Below are positions 1-13,566 of a stretch of 64,000 nt of DNA, one piece after another. The translations under genes and the position numbers were made by a program. Below the pieces are notes generated by a model, which searched no databases, was not told where the DNA came from, and saw only the letters and a program-made list of their open reading frames with translations. Source of the DNA: Oreocharis arfaki (taxonomy: Eukaryota > Chordata > Aves > Passeriformes > Paramythiidae); contig VZRR01006572.1 of the NCBI GenBank assembly GCA_013398015.1, positions 248,001 through 312,000 on the forward strand. Reading direction: 5' to 3'. Numbering within the stretch: position 1 is the stretch's first letter; each line of letters begins with the position of its first letter.

Positions 1-675
1 AACATTTTTCATTTCCCTAATTATTTTGTGAAAGCATAAATTGTTAGCATTTTGCCTTGTGAAGTTTTGGTTATGTCAACCTGGCAAAAACAAAAACACT
101 TTTTGGGAAATTATTGGGAAAAGATGAAAATTCGAAGGCAAAAAGAGAAAGAGTACCTATCCTTTTGCTTCAGTTTAAAATATTCCATTAATTAAATTGA
201 AAAGAATGAATTAACTTTTACTGTAAAGAAATACTAAATAAAAATATAGGCTAATATAACTTACTTTTTTTTCAGAGAGGATTTACGTTATTAAAACAAA
301 GCTGAAAAATAAGATTTCTTTAAAAAGCTACTAAATTACTTTGTCTTTCCAATGGTTATCAGGAAGCAGGCTGATATATACCTGCATGACATTCTAATAT
401 TCAGAAAGGACACACTGACATTTCCTGCCAGAAGGAAACAAGATGCAGAAAAATGTATCATCATATGAAAAGCAGCAATACCTGCATCTCTAATTGTCCA
501 TTTGCAATGTTGCTTGTGATCTCTCATTAGCCTGTACTATTTCAGGTGGGCCCTATTTGGAAAGCAGCTTTCAAAAGGAGAAAATTATATTTTCTTCATA
601 AAGAAAAAATGGTAGAGTGGAGGAGAATAAAGACATTTATTTCATTTTTGTAGATAAAGATTGATACCAAGTTCA
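1..675. other. AT-rich non-coding DNA left of the exon candidate
   Basis: I see no recognisable repeat, RNA gene or convincing open frame. If the candidate exon at 776-883 is real, this would be the start of its first downstream intron, because that gene would run leftwards off the window. Confidence 0.5.
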
Positions 676-775
676 GTTAGTATATTTGAAATTCTAATGT
701 TTGGCATTTACTTACATAAATACCTTCTAAACAAAGTAGTATACACAAGTCTAAAATAGACAAGAAAACCCATAC

Positions 776-883
776 CTGGCCTGTTGATGCCTTTGGTGGT
801 GCAGAGGCACCTTCATTCTTGCAATCTGTTCTCTCAGGTGCTAATTTTGGTCTAGAAAATACTGATTTTAGTTTTCTAAACAT
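776..883 (-). CDS. Candidate first coding exon of an unidentified minus-strand gene (partial)
   Basis: Read on the minus strand, an ATG at 883-881 stands in good initiation context (A at -3, G at -1), with an in-frame TAG a short way upstream. It opens 36 codons starting MFRKLKSVFSRPK. The first third is basic. The rest is rich in Pro, Ala, Ser, Glu and Lys, like the disordered tail of a real protein. The frame meets a good splice donor, CAG|GTATGG, with the exon ending at 776 in phase 0. Past the donor the frame becomes hydrophobic and soon stops, as intron sequence would. I do not recognise the protein. The M-F-x-K-L-K start is faintly like some GRIP-domain golgins, but that is too little for a call. 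No CpG island lies upstream, and no second exon is visible in the remaining 775 bases. It may be a chance frame. Confidence 0.35.
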
Positions 884-3800
884 CTTGCCTCTTTGACTCC
901 CCTGAAGCCTCTATAACTCTTATCATGAAGAGGTTTATAGCACATGTTTTCTTGCCATCGGTAATCAAGCCAATTAGACACTTAATCAGATTTAGGTCTG
1001 ATTAGTGCCTTAAAGAAATTCCTTGCACAGTCAGTTTCAGTGACATTTTTTTGTCATCATTAGTACCTTTATTCTTTTATGTTGTAGACTAAATTAAGTT
1101 ATTTTTAGTCTTGACCATTACACCATACACAGTTCCACTTTCTGTGCAAAAAGGCAGAGGAGAGTGACTCTTTTCTGTTTAGAATAAACCAATGTCTAAT
1201 CTTTCATGTATTGGATATTAAGCATTTAATTTATATTTAGATATGAGGTTTTAAGTTGTTAGTATATTTTTAGTTTAACCAGGAAATGAAAATGTTTAAT
1301 TAATAAATAATCAACAATACTTACTTAAGATCTCAAAAGGTTTAATTTCTTTGCAGTCCTGAACTTATTTTTTAAGTGAATGACAATGAAAGGTCTTCTC
1401 TTGGTGTTTGTTTTAGCAGCTTCATACCTTGTTTTATTTCTTTGTTCTTATTTTAAAATATGGAAAAAAGTTAATCTTTCATTTTCCAATGCATTTATAG
1501 GCAATACAACTTTATTCTGTCTTAGCTACAATTTTGATGAGAATAAGTGTTAGGTGAATGAATATCCTATAAATTAGTAAAATATAAACTTTTATAGCTT
1601 ATAACTGGGGCTAAATACTGAGATTCTATAGGCTTTGGGTCATCCTATATAAATCTCTATAAAATCAAGCATGATTTAGTTTATAGGTAAAGTCAGTTTC
1701 AAGTATCTCTAATGCCATGTAGATTAAGCCCTTGTTAGCAAGAATCTTTACAACTTAATTGTCTCTTTTTATCCTTAATTTCACTTTATGTATTACTAGT
1801 CTCTGCCTTCACTTTGAGCTTTGCATTTGAGCTAACAATTGATTCGTGCTGGTCATCAAGGCATCAAGAAATAAAGAAACCTACTTCTCTGAGTCATTCC
1901 TTAAATGGCATATTTAGCAATTACGTTGAAGTATTGAAAATGTCCCTCCTTGGGTTTATCATCTGGCAAGGATGGTTTCTAATCCTTATTCTAGCGTAGT
2001 AGTAACTATAAGAATGAACCAACAATTTTCATTAGTTTGCACGTTTTTTTTTCCTTCCAATGACACTTATGAAGCAGACCTTAGAATAGCTGGCCAGACT
2101 TCAGTTTTGTAACTGGGAACCTCTCCCCATGCATGATTGTTTCATAGCTGGTAGATACAGCAAGAGCTTAGAACCTCCCTTTTTTAGTGGCCTCTATGAC
2201 CTGATTTACTTCAAAAGCAATTCAATTCTGACTAATCTATCACACTGTTTTTAAAATTAGTGTTTGAATGAGTAAATTGTGAATCAATATCTAAAGTATT
2301 TTGACTTATTTATGCAGGTCTGGACAATAGGTAGCTTATTTTCTTCTGGATGTGAATTTTTACATCCCCTCGTAACAGAAGAATCTTTGGAAACAAGTAA
2401 ATTGTCCTTTTACTATGTGAAATTCTAGTGGATTAAATGGACCAATTCAGGAAACTTTAAATAATAGCCACATACAAACCATATTTGAGTACTGTGCCTT
2501 TTTATGAGATGTTTTCTCATAAAAAAGAAATTCTTAAATACAAAAATTGTTTGGAACAGGTAGTTTTGTTCCTGGTTTATTAAAAATCGTAAAGTTCTGC
2601 ATAAAAAACCATATTGCAATGAAAATATATAACATTTGTTAAAGGAAAATATGTATCTCTCTTAAGAATTTATGCAAAATTTGCACATTCATATTTTCAA
2701 AATTTGTTTTAACAAACATGTTTAACATGTTTTAATGATTTTTTTAATATAGTGTTTATGCTGGTATATAATTTATGATTAATAGGCATGCAAAAGGAAT
2801 GTACCAGACATTAAAAGGAAGGTACCATTGGGAATGTGTTAATAACTATGGACATCCAAAGTTAATGAATGTTATATTTGTTTAGTCTGTGACTAATTAA
2901 CAAAATGTTCAAACACCTTCATATGATCTGATTTTGTAAATAATAAGCAAATCACTACAAAACTTGTATTTTGATGCCAATAGAGGCACAAGTTCACGTC
3001 CTGACCCTGGTAAAGTGATTAATCTGCTTCTATATTTCATTTTTCTTCTATGTGCAATGGCTATTAAGGTATTTTTGCCACACTTTGAACATGCTACAAG
3101 CACTTCGGGGAATTGAATACCGTGATGTACTGTTAAGTAAGAAGATTAAGAGTGCAGCAGAAAAGAAGATAGCCTGTGTCCAGTTAGCTTCTTAGCTACA
3201 TTGGCTTTGGCCAAGGCTTACTAGGTGCTGTATTTATGGTAAACCCCAGCAGGTACAAGGATTTCAATCCTGTCTCGTATGCTCTCTAGCTACAGCTGGA
3301 GTATATCCTATATTTATTATTGATTTACCTCCTATCCCTTTTTTATTTTTCTCCCAGGAAATATTTGTCTTCCAGTAAAAAATGTGACATATGCATTGGC
3401 TTTTCAATCTCTAGATATGATTTTTCTTCAAAGGGTTTTATTTTTAGTCTTAAAGAATGCAGTACTTAAATCATAAGAATATACAAAAGGAAGCATGACT
3501 TCTTTTTCTGAATAATTAGGAGAGCTGCTAATAGGAAGAGGTTCCTTTTTTTCAGGACACTTCTTTGAGGTGGTTTGGTTTTTGTTAGTCTTTTTTTGCC
3601 TGGAACTTGTAATAAAACGTTTGAAAGCACCGTGAGAGCAGATTTAACTCCCAGTATAGTTAATAGGCATAGAGTGAATTCCAAGGATTGCTTTTCATTC
3701 CTCCAAAGGCAGTGTCAGTGACTCCATTTGTTTGCATGTACAGATCAATAGATATCACTTGTAATTTTTATTTTGTATTGTCATGTGTAACATTTTAAAA

Positions 3801-5020
3801 ATATCTGTTCTGTTCAGATATTCCCATGATGCAAAATGTAGCATGCAGGTGTTTTTCATAGGTATCTTTCTTCAGTCTATATTTGTGATTCAAGGATCTT
3901 GACAGCTAAGCACAGTACATCTTTCTTTAGAGCTCTGTAATAGTAGTCAGATAAAAGCTGAATCTAGCACTTTTCATAATTTTTCCCTCTTCACAGTGTA
4001 AGATTTGATATCACTATTTTTGTGGATTAACCAAAATTGTAACAGTAATTTCTCTGTCTTCCTTAATGCTGAAAGTTTTTGTTAAAAGACCTTTTTTATT
4101 TTTTCCTCAGAAAAAATTTGGTTTTGGAGCTCAGATTTTTTATATCGACTTATTGTCTTCTTTTTAAAATTGTCTTCCAATTAACGCTACCTTAATAAAG
4201 AAAATAAATTCATGCTTTCAATGGAAATATGTCTCCTTAGACATACTATCACAGTCATGGCCAGATGTATGCATTATAACTTCAGCATTCCGTGAGGTAT
4301 CTCTAGAAATTACGAAGATTACTTAAAGGATGATTCCTTCACCATTTTACTGTATCTAATTTCACACTGATTCATGAGGTTTTTTCAAATGTTGCAGTTT
4401 ATGTGCTGGCACAAATCCTCTGCATCCTAAGTTAGAGGCAGTAATAGGTTTTATGATCTGGAGGAATCTGAAAATACGCAATAATCTTGATTATTTTGGC
4501 CTTCAAGGAATGGAGACCTATCTTTCAAATTCAGTTTTGTTTGTAAAATCCAATCATAGGATTTATTCAGCTTACAACAAAAAAGAGATTGGAACACTTC
4601 TTCGGCAATATGCTGAAAAAAGACAGAATGTTATTATTTCCTATTCCTTTTCACATTCCTTTATATAAAATTGCTTAGTTAAGTTGGGAGCCATATTGTA
4701 AAGGCTCATTTTCTAGAGCCTGCACCAGATCCTGGCTAGCTTTGAATAAGATCATAGAATCATGCTATAATGTGATGTGTGAGTTGTAGGAGGTGACAAA
4801 ATTGACTGTCAGCCTGCCAAAATTATAATGGCTGATGCCACTTTTTGCTAGTGACCTCTTTTGAAGAAAGCGACATGTGAGTCAAAGGAGTGGGATTTAA
4901 GACAGAAGAAAAATGCAAACCTCCTTATGTTTAATTATGACATTCATCTGCAGGAATAATAAAAGCTGAGGAAAGGTGCTTGTCTACTTGTAGAAGGTAC
5001 ACTTCCCTTAGCATGTCTGG
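884..5020. other. AT-rich unique DNA, no gene seen
   Basis: There are only short chance frames and short A or T runs. Near 4746-4775 there is a catagaatcat-like string that could be the tail of a very decayed CR1, but the following sequence does not extend the match. I see nothing else supportable. Confidence 0.5.
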
Positions 5021-5087
5021 CTTTTTTTCTTTTTTTTTTTTTCCTGTCTTTTTGGCATCTTTTTTTTGCCCTCAGAGCAAAAAAAAA
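5021..5087 (+). repeat. T-rich/pyrimidine tract followed by an A9 run
   Basis: T-rich low-complexity tract at 5021-5067, then gccctcag ending at 5075, then nine A's at 5079-5087. The tract plus AG has the form of a strong splice acceptor on the plus strand. The frame behind it is not convincing, so it is listed as low-complexity sequence. Confidence 0.7.
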
Positions 5088-5788
5088 GGCAGCACCAATA
5101 GATATTTATGCCTGTATTTCTTACATGTCCTTATGGGCAGAATTTCTTTAGTAACATCATTGTCACTGCCTAAAATGTGACTCATCACATGAGCAAGCTT
5201 TATCTGCTAAGGTAATGCTCAAAAGTATGTCTTTCACTTAAATGAGTCTCCAAAATAAATCTCTGGACCTAGGGCCAAAAAGGAACAGAATGGTACCTAC
5301 CTACCTACCTCCAGAATGGTAGCTGCAAGAACTGCTTGGAGGATTCTCAGCCAAGACTACACCACTGAAAGAATTAGGTGTCCTGCAGCCCCTCCAGGAA
5401 GAGCATATATTCTCAAACCACCAAATTAGGGTTTCTTCAAGTACCTTCATGGGTAAGCACTACTGGTTTGGAATTTGTAAGAGGTCACTCTTGTGTCAGA
5501 AGAAAACAACCTGAAAACCAGTGCTCTCATGCCACATGTAGCCATTCAGTAACCTTATACTGCTGAGGTCATCGTCCCCTTTCTTTTCCCGTTTTTCATC
5601 TCCACGGAGGAGAATAGATTGCTATAAAAGGGAATAAATTCTCTGCCACAGCATTTAGATGGGAAATTGCCTGTATGTGGTCTGCTGGATATTTCCCAGG
5701 GGAAGCCCTCTGTGTGTAAGGCACTTCAGGGGAGACTGAAGTAGTTCAAAATATGGAGTTCAAGTGCTAGAGTTTCTCATAATACGCT
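5088..5788. other. Unique non-coding DNA with a short tetranucleotide repeat
   Basis: It contains a 17-bp TACC repeat (about four units) at 5294-5310, flanked by two copies of agaatggta. No gene is seen up to the LTR at 5789. Confidence 0.5.
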
Positions 5789-6141
5789 TGTGCTGGTTTA
5801 AAACCTGTTGGGAACGTTAGACCCACTCAAGCTGCCCCCCTTTTCCCCCCTTGCAATAGTGGAGGAAACACTTTGAGAGATTAGAAGATGGAATCACAAT
5901 TTGCTGAAAAATTTTAATAACCACAACAGTATGAATAAAAGAGTGTACAAAAGAGACAGTGTTTTACCCACAAAAGGGTATTTACCACCGAACAAACAAA
6001 AACACCTCCTGAAGACAGTGCCCAGTGTGGTTTTCCCAAACAAAGGCAAAAATGAAGACTGGCCCCTGCTGAAACCATACCCCTGCCATGATGTTTTTGG
6101 TATAGAATTAACAAGAAACCCTTGTCTCTCTAACCATGACA
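5789..6141 (-). mobile_element. Solo LTR of an endogenous retrovirus, about 353 bp
   Basis: Read on the minus strand it starts TGTCATGGTTAGAGAGAC and ends GGTTTTAAACCAGCACA, giving the TG...CA ends of retroviral LTRs and resembling avian ERV LTR termini I know. A non-canonical poly(A) signal ATTAAA lies at 5918-5913, about 125 bases before the 3' end. The flanks ACGCT (left) and ACGTG (right) share three of five bases, so any target duplication has decayed. The open frames on both strands inside it are incidental, and no gag, pol or env is next to it. Orientation rests on the terminal sequences and on comparison with related LTRs. Confidence 0.6.
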
Positions 6142-7006
6142 ACGTGAGATGAGCTCAAACATCATTCTGTACTCTTGAATTTTTTGGTGAATACGTACTG
6201 CACCTGTTTGCAGTAGGAAAGTTGACAAGGGCTCCTTTGCTGAATGTCTTCAGCAGGAAGCCCCAGGAGGAAAACAGGGTGGGGAGACAACCTTTTCCTT
6301 TGAAAGGTCTCACTCCTTGACTGGAGCGTGTGTTTCAGTGTGGAGCTGCATGTACTACATTTGCACCAAATTTAAAAACTTTTACTGAAAACTACTGGGC
6401 AGGTATCTTTTTCTGCCTGAAGGGTATTTACCTCAGGAATTTGAAAACTAAGTCACTTTGGTAAAATTGTTTTATCCCAAATGCTGGTAGGAGCAGTAAG
6501 ATCTCTGAACCATGCAAGCACACACTAAAATAGTAGGCTGTTGAAAATTTCAGTAAAATGTCAAGACTCCCAAAAAAGATGTAGTTCTGCTGCTTTGTTT
6601 TCTAGCCTTAAAAAATAACATTAGTCAGGTGGTTCTTGTGGTTAAAAAAATTGATATTGTGATGTTGGTTTCAGAACCACTGCTTTGCATGCATTTTTAT
6701 ACTCAACAGAAAAATGCAAGTGTTATTCTCTAATGACAGTATTGATGTGATTTCACGCCAGACTAGCTGGTTATCCTTTACTTATTTAACCACTAACCAT
6801 TTCTTCTCTTACGTGGAATACTGTGGATAACAAGGATGGGAAAGTGGTAGAAAAGAATTTCATTCCCTTAAAACTGTAAGAAACATCGGGTGAGTTTGTC
6901 TTTCACACATGTGAGTGCATCAGGAAAAGGAAACTTCATTGTACATGAGAAGAAGAGATAGTCTTGAACCACAACTTAATCTCAAATTTTGGTATGTTTT
7001 AAGTCT
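6142..7006. other. Unique non-coding DNA
   Basis: I recognise no repeat and no convincing open frame. Confidence 0.5.
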
Positions 7007-7058
7007 AAATGCTTCATTTTGGAATTCAAAACAAATGCTTCATTTTGGAATTCAAAAC
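7007..7058. repeat. Perfect 2 x 26-bp tandem duplication
   Basis: Positions 7007-7032 and 7033-7058 are identical, each beginning aaatgcttcattttgg and ending caaaac. The lack of divergence suggests a recent slippage or duplication event, or an assembly artefact. Confidence 0.95.
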
Positions 7059-7088
7059 CATTTAATGTGAGGTGAAAAGGAGACTCCT

Positions 7089-7192
7089 TAAAAAAAAAGA
7101 ATTTTCTTAAAAAAAAACTCAACACAAAAGCAAAAAAACCCCACAGCCAACCAACTAACCAAACCCAAAAAACAAATCAAACCAATTAAATA
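7089..7192. repeat. A-rich and AAC-rich low-complexity stretch
   Basis: Two poly-A runs are followed by an A/C-rich stretch of ccaacc and aaaccc-like units with almost no G. It is low complexity with no coding potential. Confidence 0.8.
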
Positions 7193-10100
7193 GGTGTCTT
7201 TTGTTCAGAATATTTGCAATACATAATCTCATTCTTGGTGCCTGGTTTCTGACCGATGTCGTCTCAACATTCCTCAATTATATTCTCTTATAGGAGTAGA
7301 GAGGGGTGGAAGAGAGAAAGAAATAGTTTCTTACATTGAAAAATATCAAGGTGATCAGGATAGAATTACATTCTCATGTTCAATATTTGTGGGCTTTTGA
7401 AGATTCCGTTTCTAATAAAAATTAGAAGTTTAAGAAACAGAAGCAAATGTGGTAAGTGATGCAATCTCCCTTTTTTTTCTTTTTCTTCAGACAACTTTAC
7501 TTCTCAATTACTTTAGTTATAAAAGCTTGACATACTTTCTTGAAAAGGGACTAGGGAGATGATGACATGGCTTAATTTAGATGAAAAAGGACCCAGAGGT
7601 GCAAGACAGGTACCTGTGGGGAAGAGCAGAAATAAGCGTGGAGGAAAAACGTCTGTGGCCACTGTACTCTCTAGCAAGCAAATGATCACTGTGCAGAGGT
7701 GAGGAAGAGAGGGTTTTATACATTTAGGATCTTTCATGCCAGCAATGTTAATGCTCGTATATGTTAACACTTCTATCTGAGAGAAATGGAAGTAGAAATT
7801 TGGTTATAAATTGCATCTCTTCTGGAAAGCTGAAATTCATTGTGTTTTCAAAAGAAGAAAAACTCTCAGAAGTGTGTAATGTATTCTTCTAAACCCATCA
7901 TATTTTCCACGTACCCTCAGAGCATCCTGTTCCCACTGCAATGCTGCTAAGCCTTATGTTTCTGCTAACATAAATATTTAAAGCATGCCACCAACACAAA
8001 CTACCTCATCTAGTCAACAACGTGGCAACAAACGGAGAACTGAGTACTGCAGAAACAGTGCCTTAGCAGAAAAAAAACCCCAGCACTTTAAACATAGAGG
8101 TAGTTTGATATAATTGATAAAGCACTGAACTGGTACTTGCCCCAGTTTCAGCCAGTCCATCAAACTTTTACATTTTTCCTTCGTGTACTTTTCTCTCCTT
8201 AAAAGTAATTTCTGTCTGAGGAGACTTTCCCCATGCACAGATAAAGACCATTTCTTTTTCTTTTAATTCTAGCTCTTTTTTTGCAACTTTTAGAGTTGTC
8301 ATGATTGACAAATAAGTTGTTTGGATGGGGAAACCTCTGTTGGAAGGAATAGGAATTCTTATTATTTTTAATTCATGATCAATGGTACTTAACACTCCAG
8401 TTCTCTCTGATAAGATAGTGTGTTACGAAAACATTCACATTAGGTGAACATTAACTCTTTGTGTAAGTGGCTTGGCTCAGAAAAGTAGTGTCTAACATAA
8501 TTAAACTCTTCCAAGTGCTGTACTGGCTTCTGCTTTCTTTTTTCATCTTGTTTTGAAAGAGAGAAGTGAGAATATTTTAATGCAATTATCTAGTGAATCC
8601 TATCATAAGCTTAAATCCAGGACCTGTCTTTGATTCTGACCTCTGACAAAAAAGGATTCATATTCACAGTTCCCACTCTTCTGTAGTACTAGGCTGACCT
8701 TTAGTAAAGATGAAAAGAACTATCCTCAACATCTGTTGAATCAGTATAGCTGTATCTATTATAACTGAAAGATTAACACAAAATTAGAAGGAGAGCCAGA
8801 GCAAATGTTAGCCCTGCACTTCCATCATTTGAGAAGGGCAAAGCAGACTGGTAACTTCTCTTGCGGAGATGGGAAATTTTATATAAATAATCTCATTTCC
8901 ACATACTGGATAAAATACATAAAACTTGTAGGAATGAAAATCAAATGGAAAATTCTTCGAATAAGCCTTGACTACAGAGTAGTCATGGCCTAACTGGCCT
9001 GCAATTCTTGAGGGGCTGGTGTTAATGGTGGACTTGATTTAGCAACTCATTCGATTCAGTAATAAAAGAAGAGTAATGACTCTGTAAGTAAGCCAGGCAT
9101 CACTTCAAGTTTCTTCTGGACCTCTCTTTTGCAAGTATAACATTGATTATACTTCTGGTAAAATGTGATCAGCTCCAAGAGAAGCAGTAGAGGCTAGTGT
9201 TGCTAGAGTCACTCTCATTAAACAGTGAGATAGATTTCAAAAATGGGTATTTCATGGCAAAAAGAAGTCCTTTATTGGCTTGGTTATTCCATTCACTTTA
9301 TGTTTGCAGGAAGGGGTTTACTTATGTTTAGGTAGTGCTATGAAGAATTCATATTCTCCTTTTACTAATATTTCTGGGGGGCAGTGTGAAAGAAAAGTTG
9401 TTCTTTATTCGCAAATATTAAATTGATAAGTTGTAACTTCTGCATTCTCTCCTAATGAAAAATAATTCATCAAATTGTGACGTTTCTACCCTACAGATAA
9501 GAAAATCCTACATGTAGTGGGCTCTGATAACCGCAAGAGTATTTTTAAACTTATCTGATTTCTCTTCATTTTAATTTATCTCTTTAACCTCAATATTGCC
9601 ACCTCTTCACAAAAGAGTCTTTCACTAGTTTTAAGGTTACCTCTACACAGCTGTCACATAATTTAAGGAGAAGGGTAGTTTAACTTCCTTTGATTTAGTG
9701 TCCTCAAGTAAGCTTGCACCCATTTGAAACATCAGTCTGTCTCCCGTGTCCCTACACATTGCTGGAATGGTTGTTGTAGGCATACAACTGTTGTGAAAGA
9801 CAGTTAACTTGTGCTAGTGATTTTTCTACTTGCCATCATCTCTCATGCTTTTTGATTATGGTTTCCTGAGATATGTGAATTTGGATAATTTTAAAAAGGT
9901 GAATTCCTTCACTGAAATTGTAAATGAAAAAAAAGTGATGTAATTAGTTTTCTCTTTAAAGTTCGCCATGTCCGTAAATGTTTGAAAAACTGTGTCTTAA
10001 GTGTTAGGAGTTATACTTGAATGTTCTTAGACTGCAGTGGTGTGTGCTGGACAGGAATCTAGATGAAGAGATTCTAAAGGTGATATAGCATGTTTGGTGG

Positions 10101-13100
10101 TAAAATGAAGTAAAACATTTGCTTTTCTAAGTCACTAGTACTTGTATTGAAGGAGGAAAAAAACCCAAACCCTTAAAGAACACCTGAAGAATTTAAAGGG
10201 ATGGTTAAAACAGAGTACTTCTTTTTCCCCTCCTGCATTAGACTTTGCTAATGTATTTGATATCAGGTTTAAGCTTGTTCTTGGAAAAATGAAAGTTCTT
10301 GCAGTTTAGGAAAACAGATTTATTTGGTATTTAAAAGCTCAATCAGTGCTGTATAAGCTGGAAAGAAGCCATATCCTTTCTGATATGTAGCTCTCACTGC
10401 TACAAAACTGCCATTTCTTATTCAGATAAGATATAGCTTTTTTTCTCTTCCAAGCCATTAATCACAAGCACTGGTAAGTTCATGATTAGGCAGTTTATGA
10501 AGAGCAGTAAATTTTATCAGGGAGAGAGAAGATTTATATTTCTCTTTAAAATTATAGTTTTTCCAGAGTTATAAAGCAGCAGACCAGTAGTCAGTTTTTC
10601 TTCAGATGAAATCCTGGAAAAGTTCTTAGTTAAAACTTTCCTGCTTATTTATACATCTCTGGTCTTTAGCAAAGACTTCATATTTTTAAGTTCACCTGAC
10701 TGATAGAGGGAGACTAGAAACTGTGAGATCCAGGATAATCCCGTTCTTCAACTTTCTTCTATGTGTATGTGTAAGAAGAACATAGAGGATGGCATCTACT
10801 CATACCTCCAGTTACCCATGTCTTTTGCATCTTCAACTCCTTTGTATTGTGAGAAACATGTTTCCTCACTAGATTAGCAAAACTTACCCCTTTTTACTCC
10901 CAACCTAATGTCAACCCAGAAAACCCATGAGTCTTGCTATCAGCCATATAGTTATTAATTTCTACTTGTATAATGATCTGAAATTCCTTCCTTTCCTATT
11001 TACATTTTGAAAAATGTCTCTTAAATCCTCTGATTTCCCTCTTCAGCTTGTTTACAGTCACTAAATGCTATATTCTTCCTTGGGTACTTCATGTCGGTTG
11101 CTACCACGCCAGTGCCAGAGAATCCTGAGATCCAGGATCACTTTGTTCTGAGACCACTAGACCTGCTCCTCCTGTCAGAGCTCCAAAGCTGTGTCCTGCT
11201 TAAAAATCACACCAGATGTTACAGCAGGTCTCCTTCATCTGCTTCCTCACTCTAATTTATTTTCTATTATCTTCTGTAATCTCTTCACTTTAGGTCTGTC
11301 AGATCTGTCAGAGAGAAAGCAGCCTGTACAAGCTGATGGTTGTGCTTTTTTGGGATCTCAATTTGGCTCTATTAGCAAGAGCAGCAGCAAATTCTAATAG
11401 TATGTGGAGCTTCTTGCACCACTAATGCACAAAGCAAATCATAGTCAGAGCTCTTCAGCTAGGTTTTTGGATAAGAATTTTATTTAGACCAAGCAAGGGA
11501 TGACAATGGTCTTATGGAAAGTTATGTTTCTTCAGATAATTGAGCAAAATTGGTTCGTAGATCACGAGTTGAAAAGTTCTGCTGTTTAACAACACACACA
11601 TTGAGCAGTTTTGAAGGTGGTGCTACAGCCCTGCCAAAAGATTGAGTGCATCCTTTTCATGTCAGTAATTTTGAGTGCTCTACTCTGATAAGAGCTAAGT
11701 GTTAGATCTGTAAAGAAGTTTCATTGCTTACCTTCCTTTTAAGTCAGTAAATACTGAATGGTTATTAGACAGAAATATCTTTTGTGATTGTAATGCTGAG
11801 TGCTTAGGGGCCAGGTTTGGTGAATTTACAACCAAATGCTATAGATTTAGAGCTTCCTGCTGCAGTCTCTACTCTCCTGCTGGATACTACTTAAAACTCT
11901 TCATGTATTAATTTAGTCTAGTAGATAATGTATGAGAAGGCACTTGTTGTGTCATCAAGGTCTCGCTTCCTTATTAAAGTTTATAAGTACGTATTGCTGT
12001 CTTAAAATTAATCAGACTTCATCTTAGGCATTAGTAAAACTTTAGGTTTCCAGTCTCCCATCTCAAGGTTGTTCTGAAAAGCTGTGCAGCCTGTAGTGAA
12101 ATTGATGATTTGTCCTGCTATTTTTTACAAATAACCAATCTCTGCTTTCAGCGCTGTTCCTGCTTTAGTGGTGCCCTCAAGCATAAATGATGGGAAAATT
12201 GACAGATAATCGCACCACTGTCAGCTGGACAAGAACGTACTTTTTTTCATATACTCTCAGCTGTCTCTGTTTTGATAGACAAAAAGAGTTAAAAAAAACC
12301 CCAAATATTTTCTGAGTGTGGAAGTATGATCAAGGGAGAAGCAGCCTGATTGTTAATATAATTGAATGTCTTTAAAGTTTCTTTTAACATACACTGAAAA
12401 TTACATTTTGCTGTTTCTAAGTGAAATAAGTAGCTCATACAGAATATGCAAACATTTTAATATAGATGTTTCTTAAGTTTTTTTTAAATAGGAACAAGCA
12501 GGTGTTTCTGTACTGCTAAGTAACACAAAAACATGAGATAAATACATCCTACAGGATGAGCTACACAGGGGAGTTTATGCATTCCCATTAGATTCAGCAG
12601 CCTAATTGCATGCAAAGCTAAAAATGGCTTTGAGGTGCTTACTGCCTACAGAATCTGCCAAGAAACTGCTCTTCCTTAATAAAAAAATACAATAACCTCA
12701 GACACCTACTATGCTTTAGCCTTTGATAAATATCAGGCTCCAAATAATCTGCCAGTTTTTTGCCAAGTCTTTTTGTTTTATTAATTTTTTCTTGATCCGG
12801 TTTTATATTTTATTCGCTCTATTTATGTTGATTTACTCTTTGTCACACACCTGTCCAATGAATTTAAAAATGAAAAAGTGGAAAAGAATTTTATTTGACA
12901 ATAAACACTGTATTAAAAAAAAACTTTATATGGTCATCTAAATGTTGCATGTTTATTCTCATGTCTTTGCTTTGTCTTAAAGCAGTGCAGAGACTGTGAT
13001 TCATCCCAACTATCTGAAGGGGGAGCAGTAGGCCTCCTGAAGGGAGATCAGGCTCATTTATGCCTTTCTTGTCACAGCGTTATGAAGGGAATCAAGACAA

Positions 13101-13566
13101 ATAAATTCTTAAGTTGGACAATGCAGATGAGTGTCCAACATGGTGTCTTAGAGGTCTCCTCGCAAAGCCACAAGAATGTAAATGTAGAGATTTCTTCTCT
13201 AACAGACAAATTTTGTTCAGTGATGCATATAAGTCATAATAAGTCATAGCACAGAAGGCATACCACTGCAGTAGCACTCAGGGATGAGAGTGTCCTTCTC
13301 TATTTCCTTCTCATCTTGGAAGATGCACAGCTTTTATGTCTTCTGGACTGAGTCACCAAGTCCTGCTCTTAGCATAATCTGCAATGTGGAGTTCTCCTGC
13401 ACCATCTCTTTATGCCTTTTCCTTTCTGTAAAATGGAAGACCACAGTTGCTGTTCAGTATTTTGCTATCTTTGCAAAGGTAATTCAAAGAATAAGTTGGA
13501 GGGGTGGTTGAGGTGAGGTGTCTGTGTTTTTCCTGTACATCATTTGGGAAAAGACAGACTGTTAAT
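7193..13566. other. Long AT-rich stretch without genes
   Basis: All frames in this 6.4-kb stretch are short, and I see no exon with matching splice sites. I recognise no repeats. Ancient fragments could be missed by eye. Confidence 0.45.

Noticed and set aside
5021..5208. Pyrimidine tract plus AG followed by a GT (aaggtaatg) as a possible plus-strand exon
   Set aside because: The tract is simple low-complexity T sequence, and the candidate exon starts in an A9 run with no family match.
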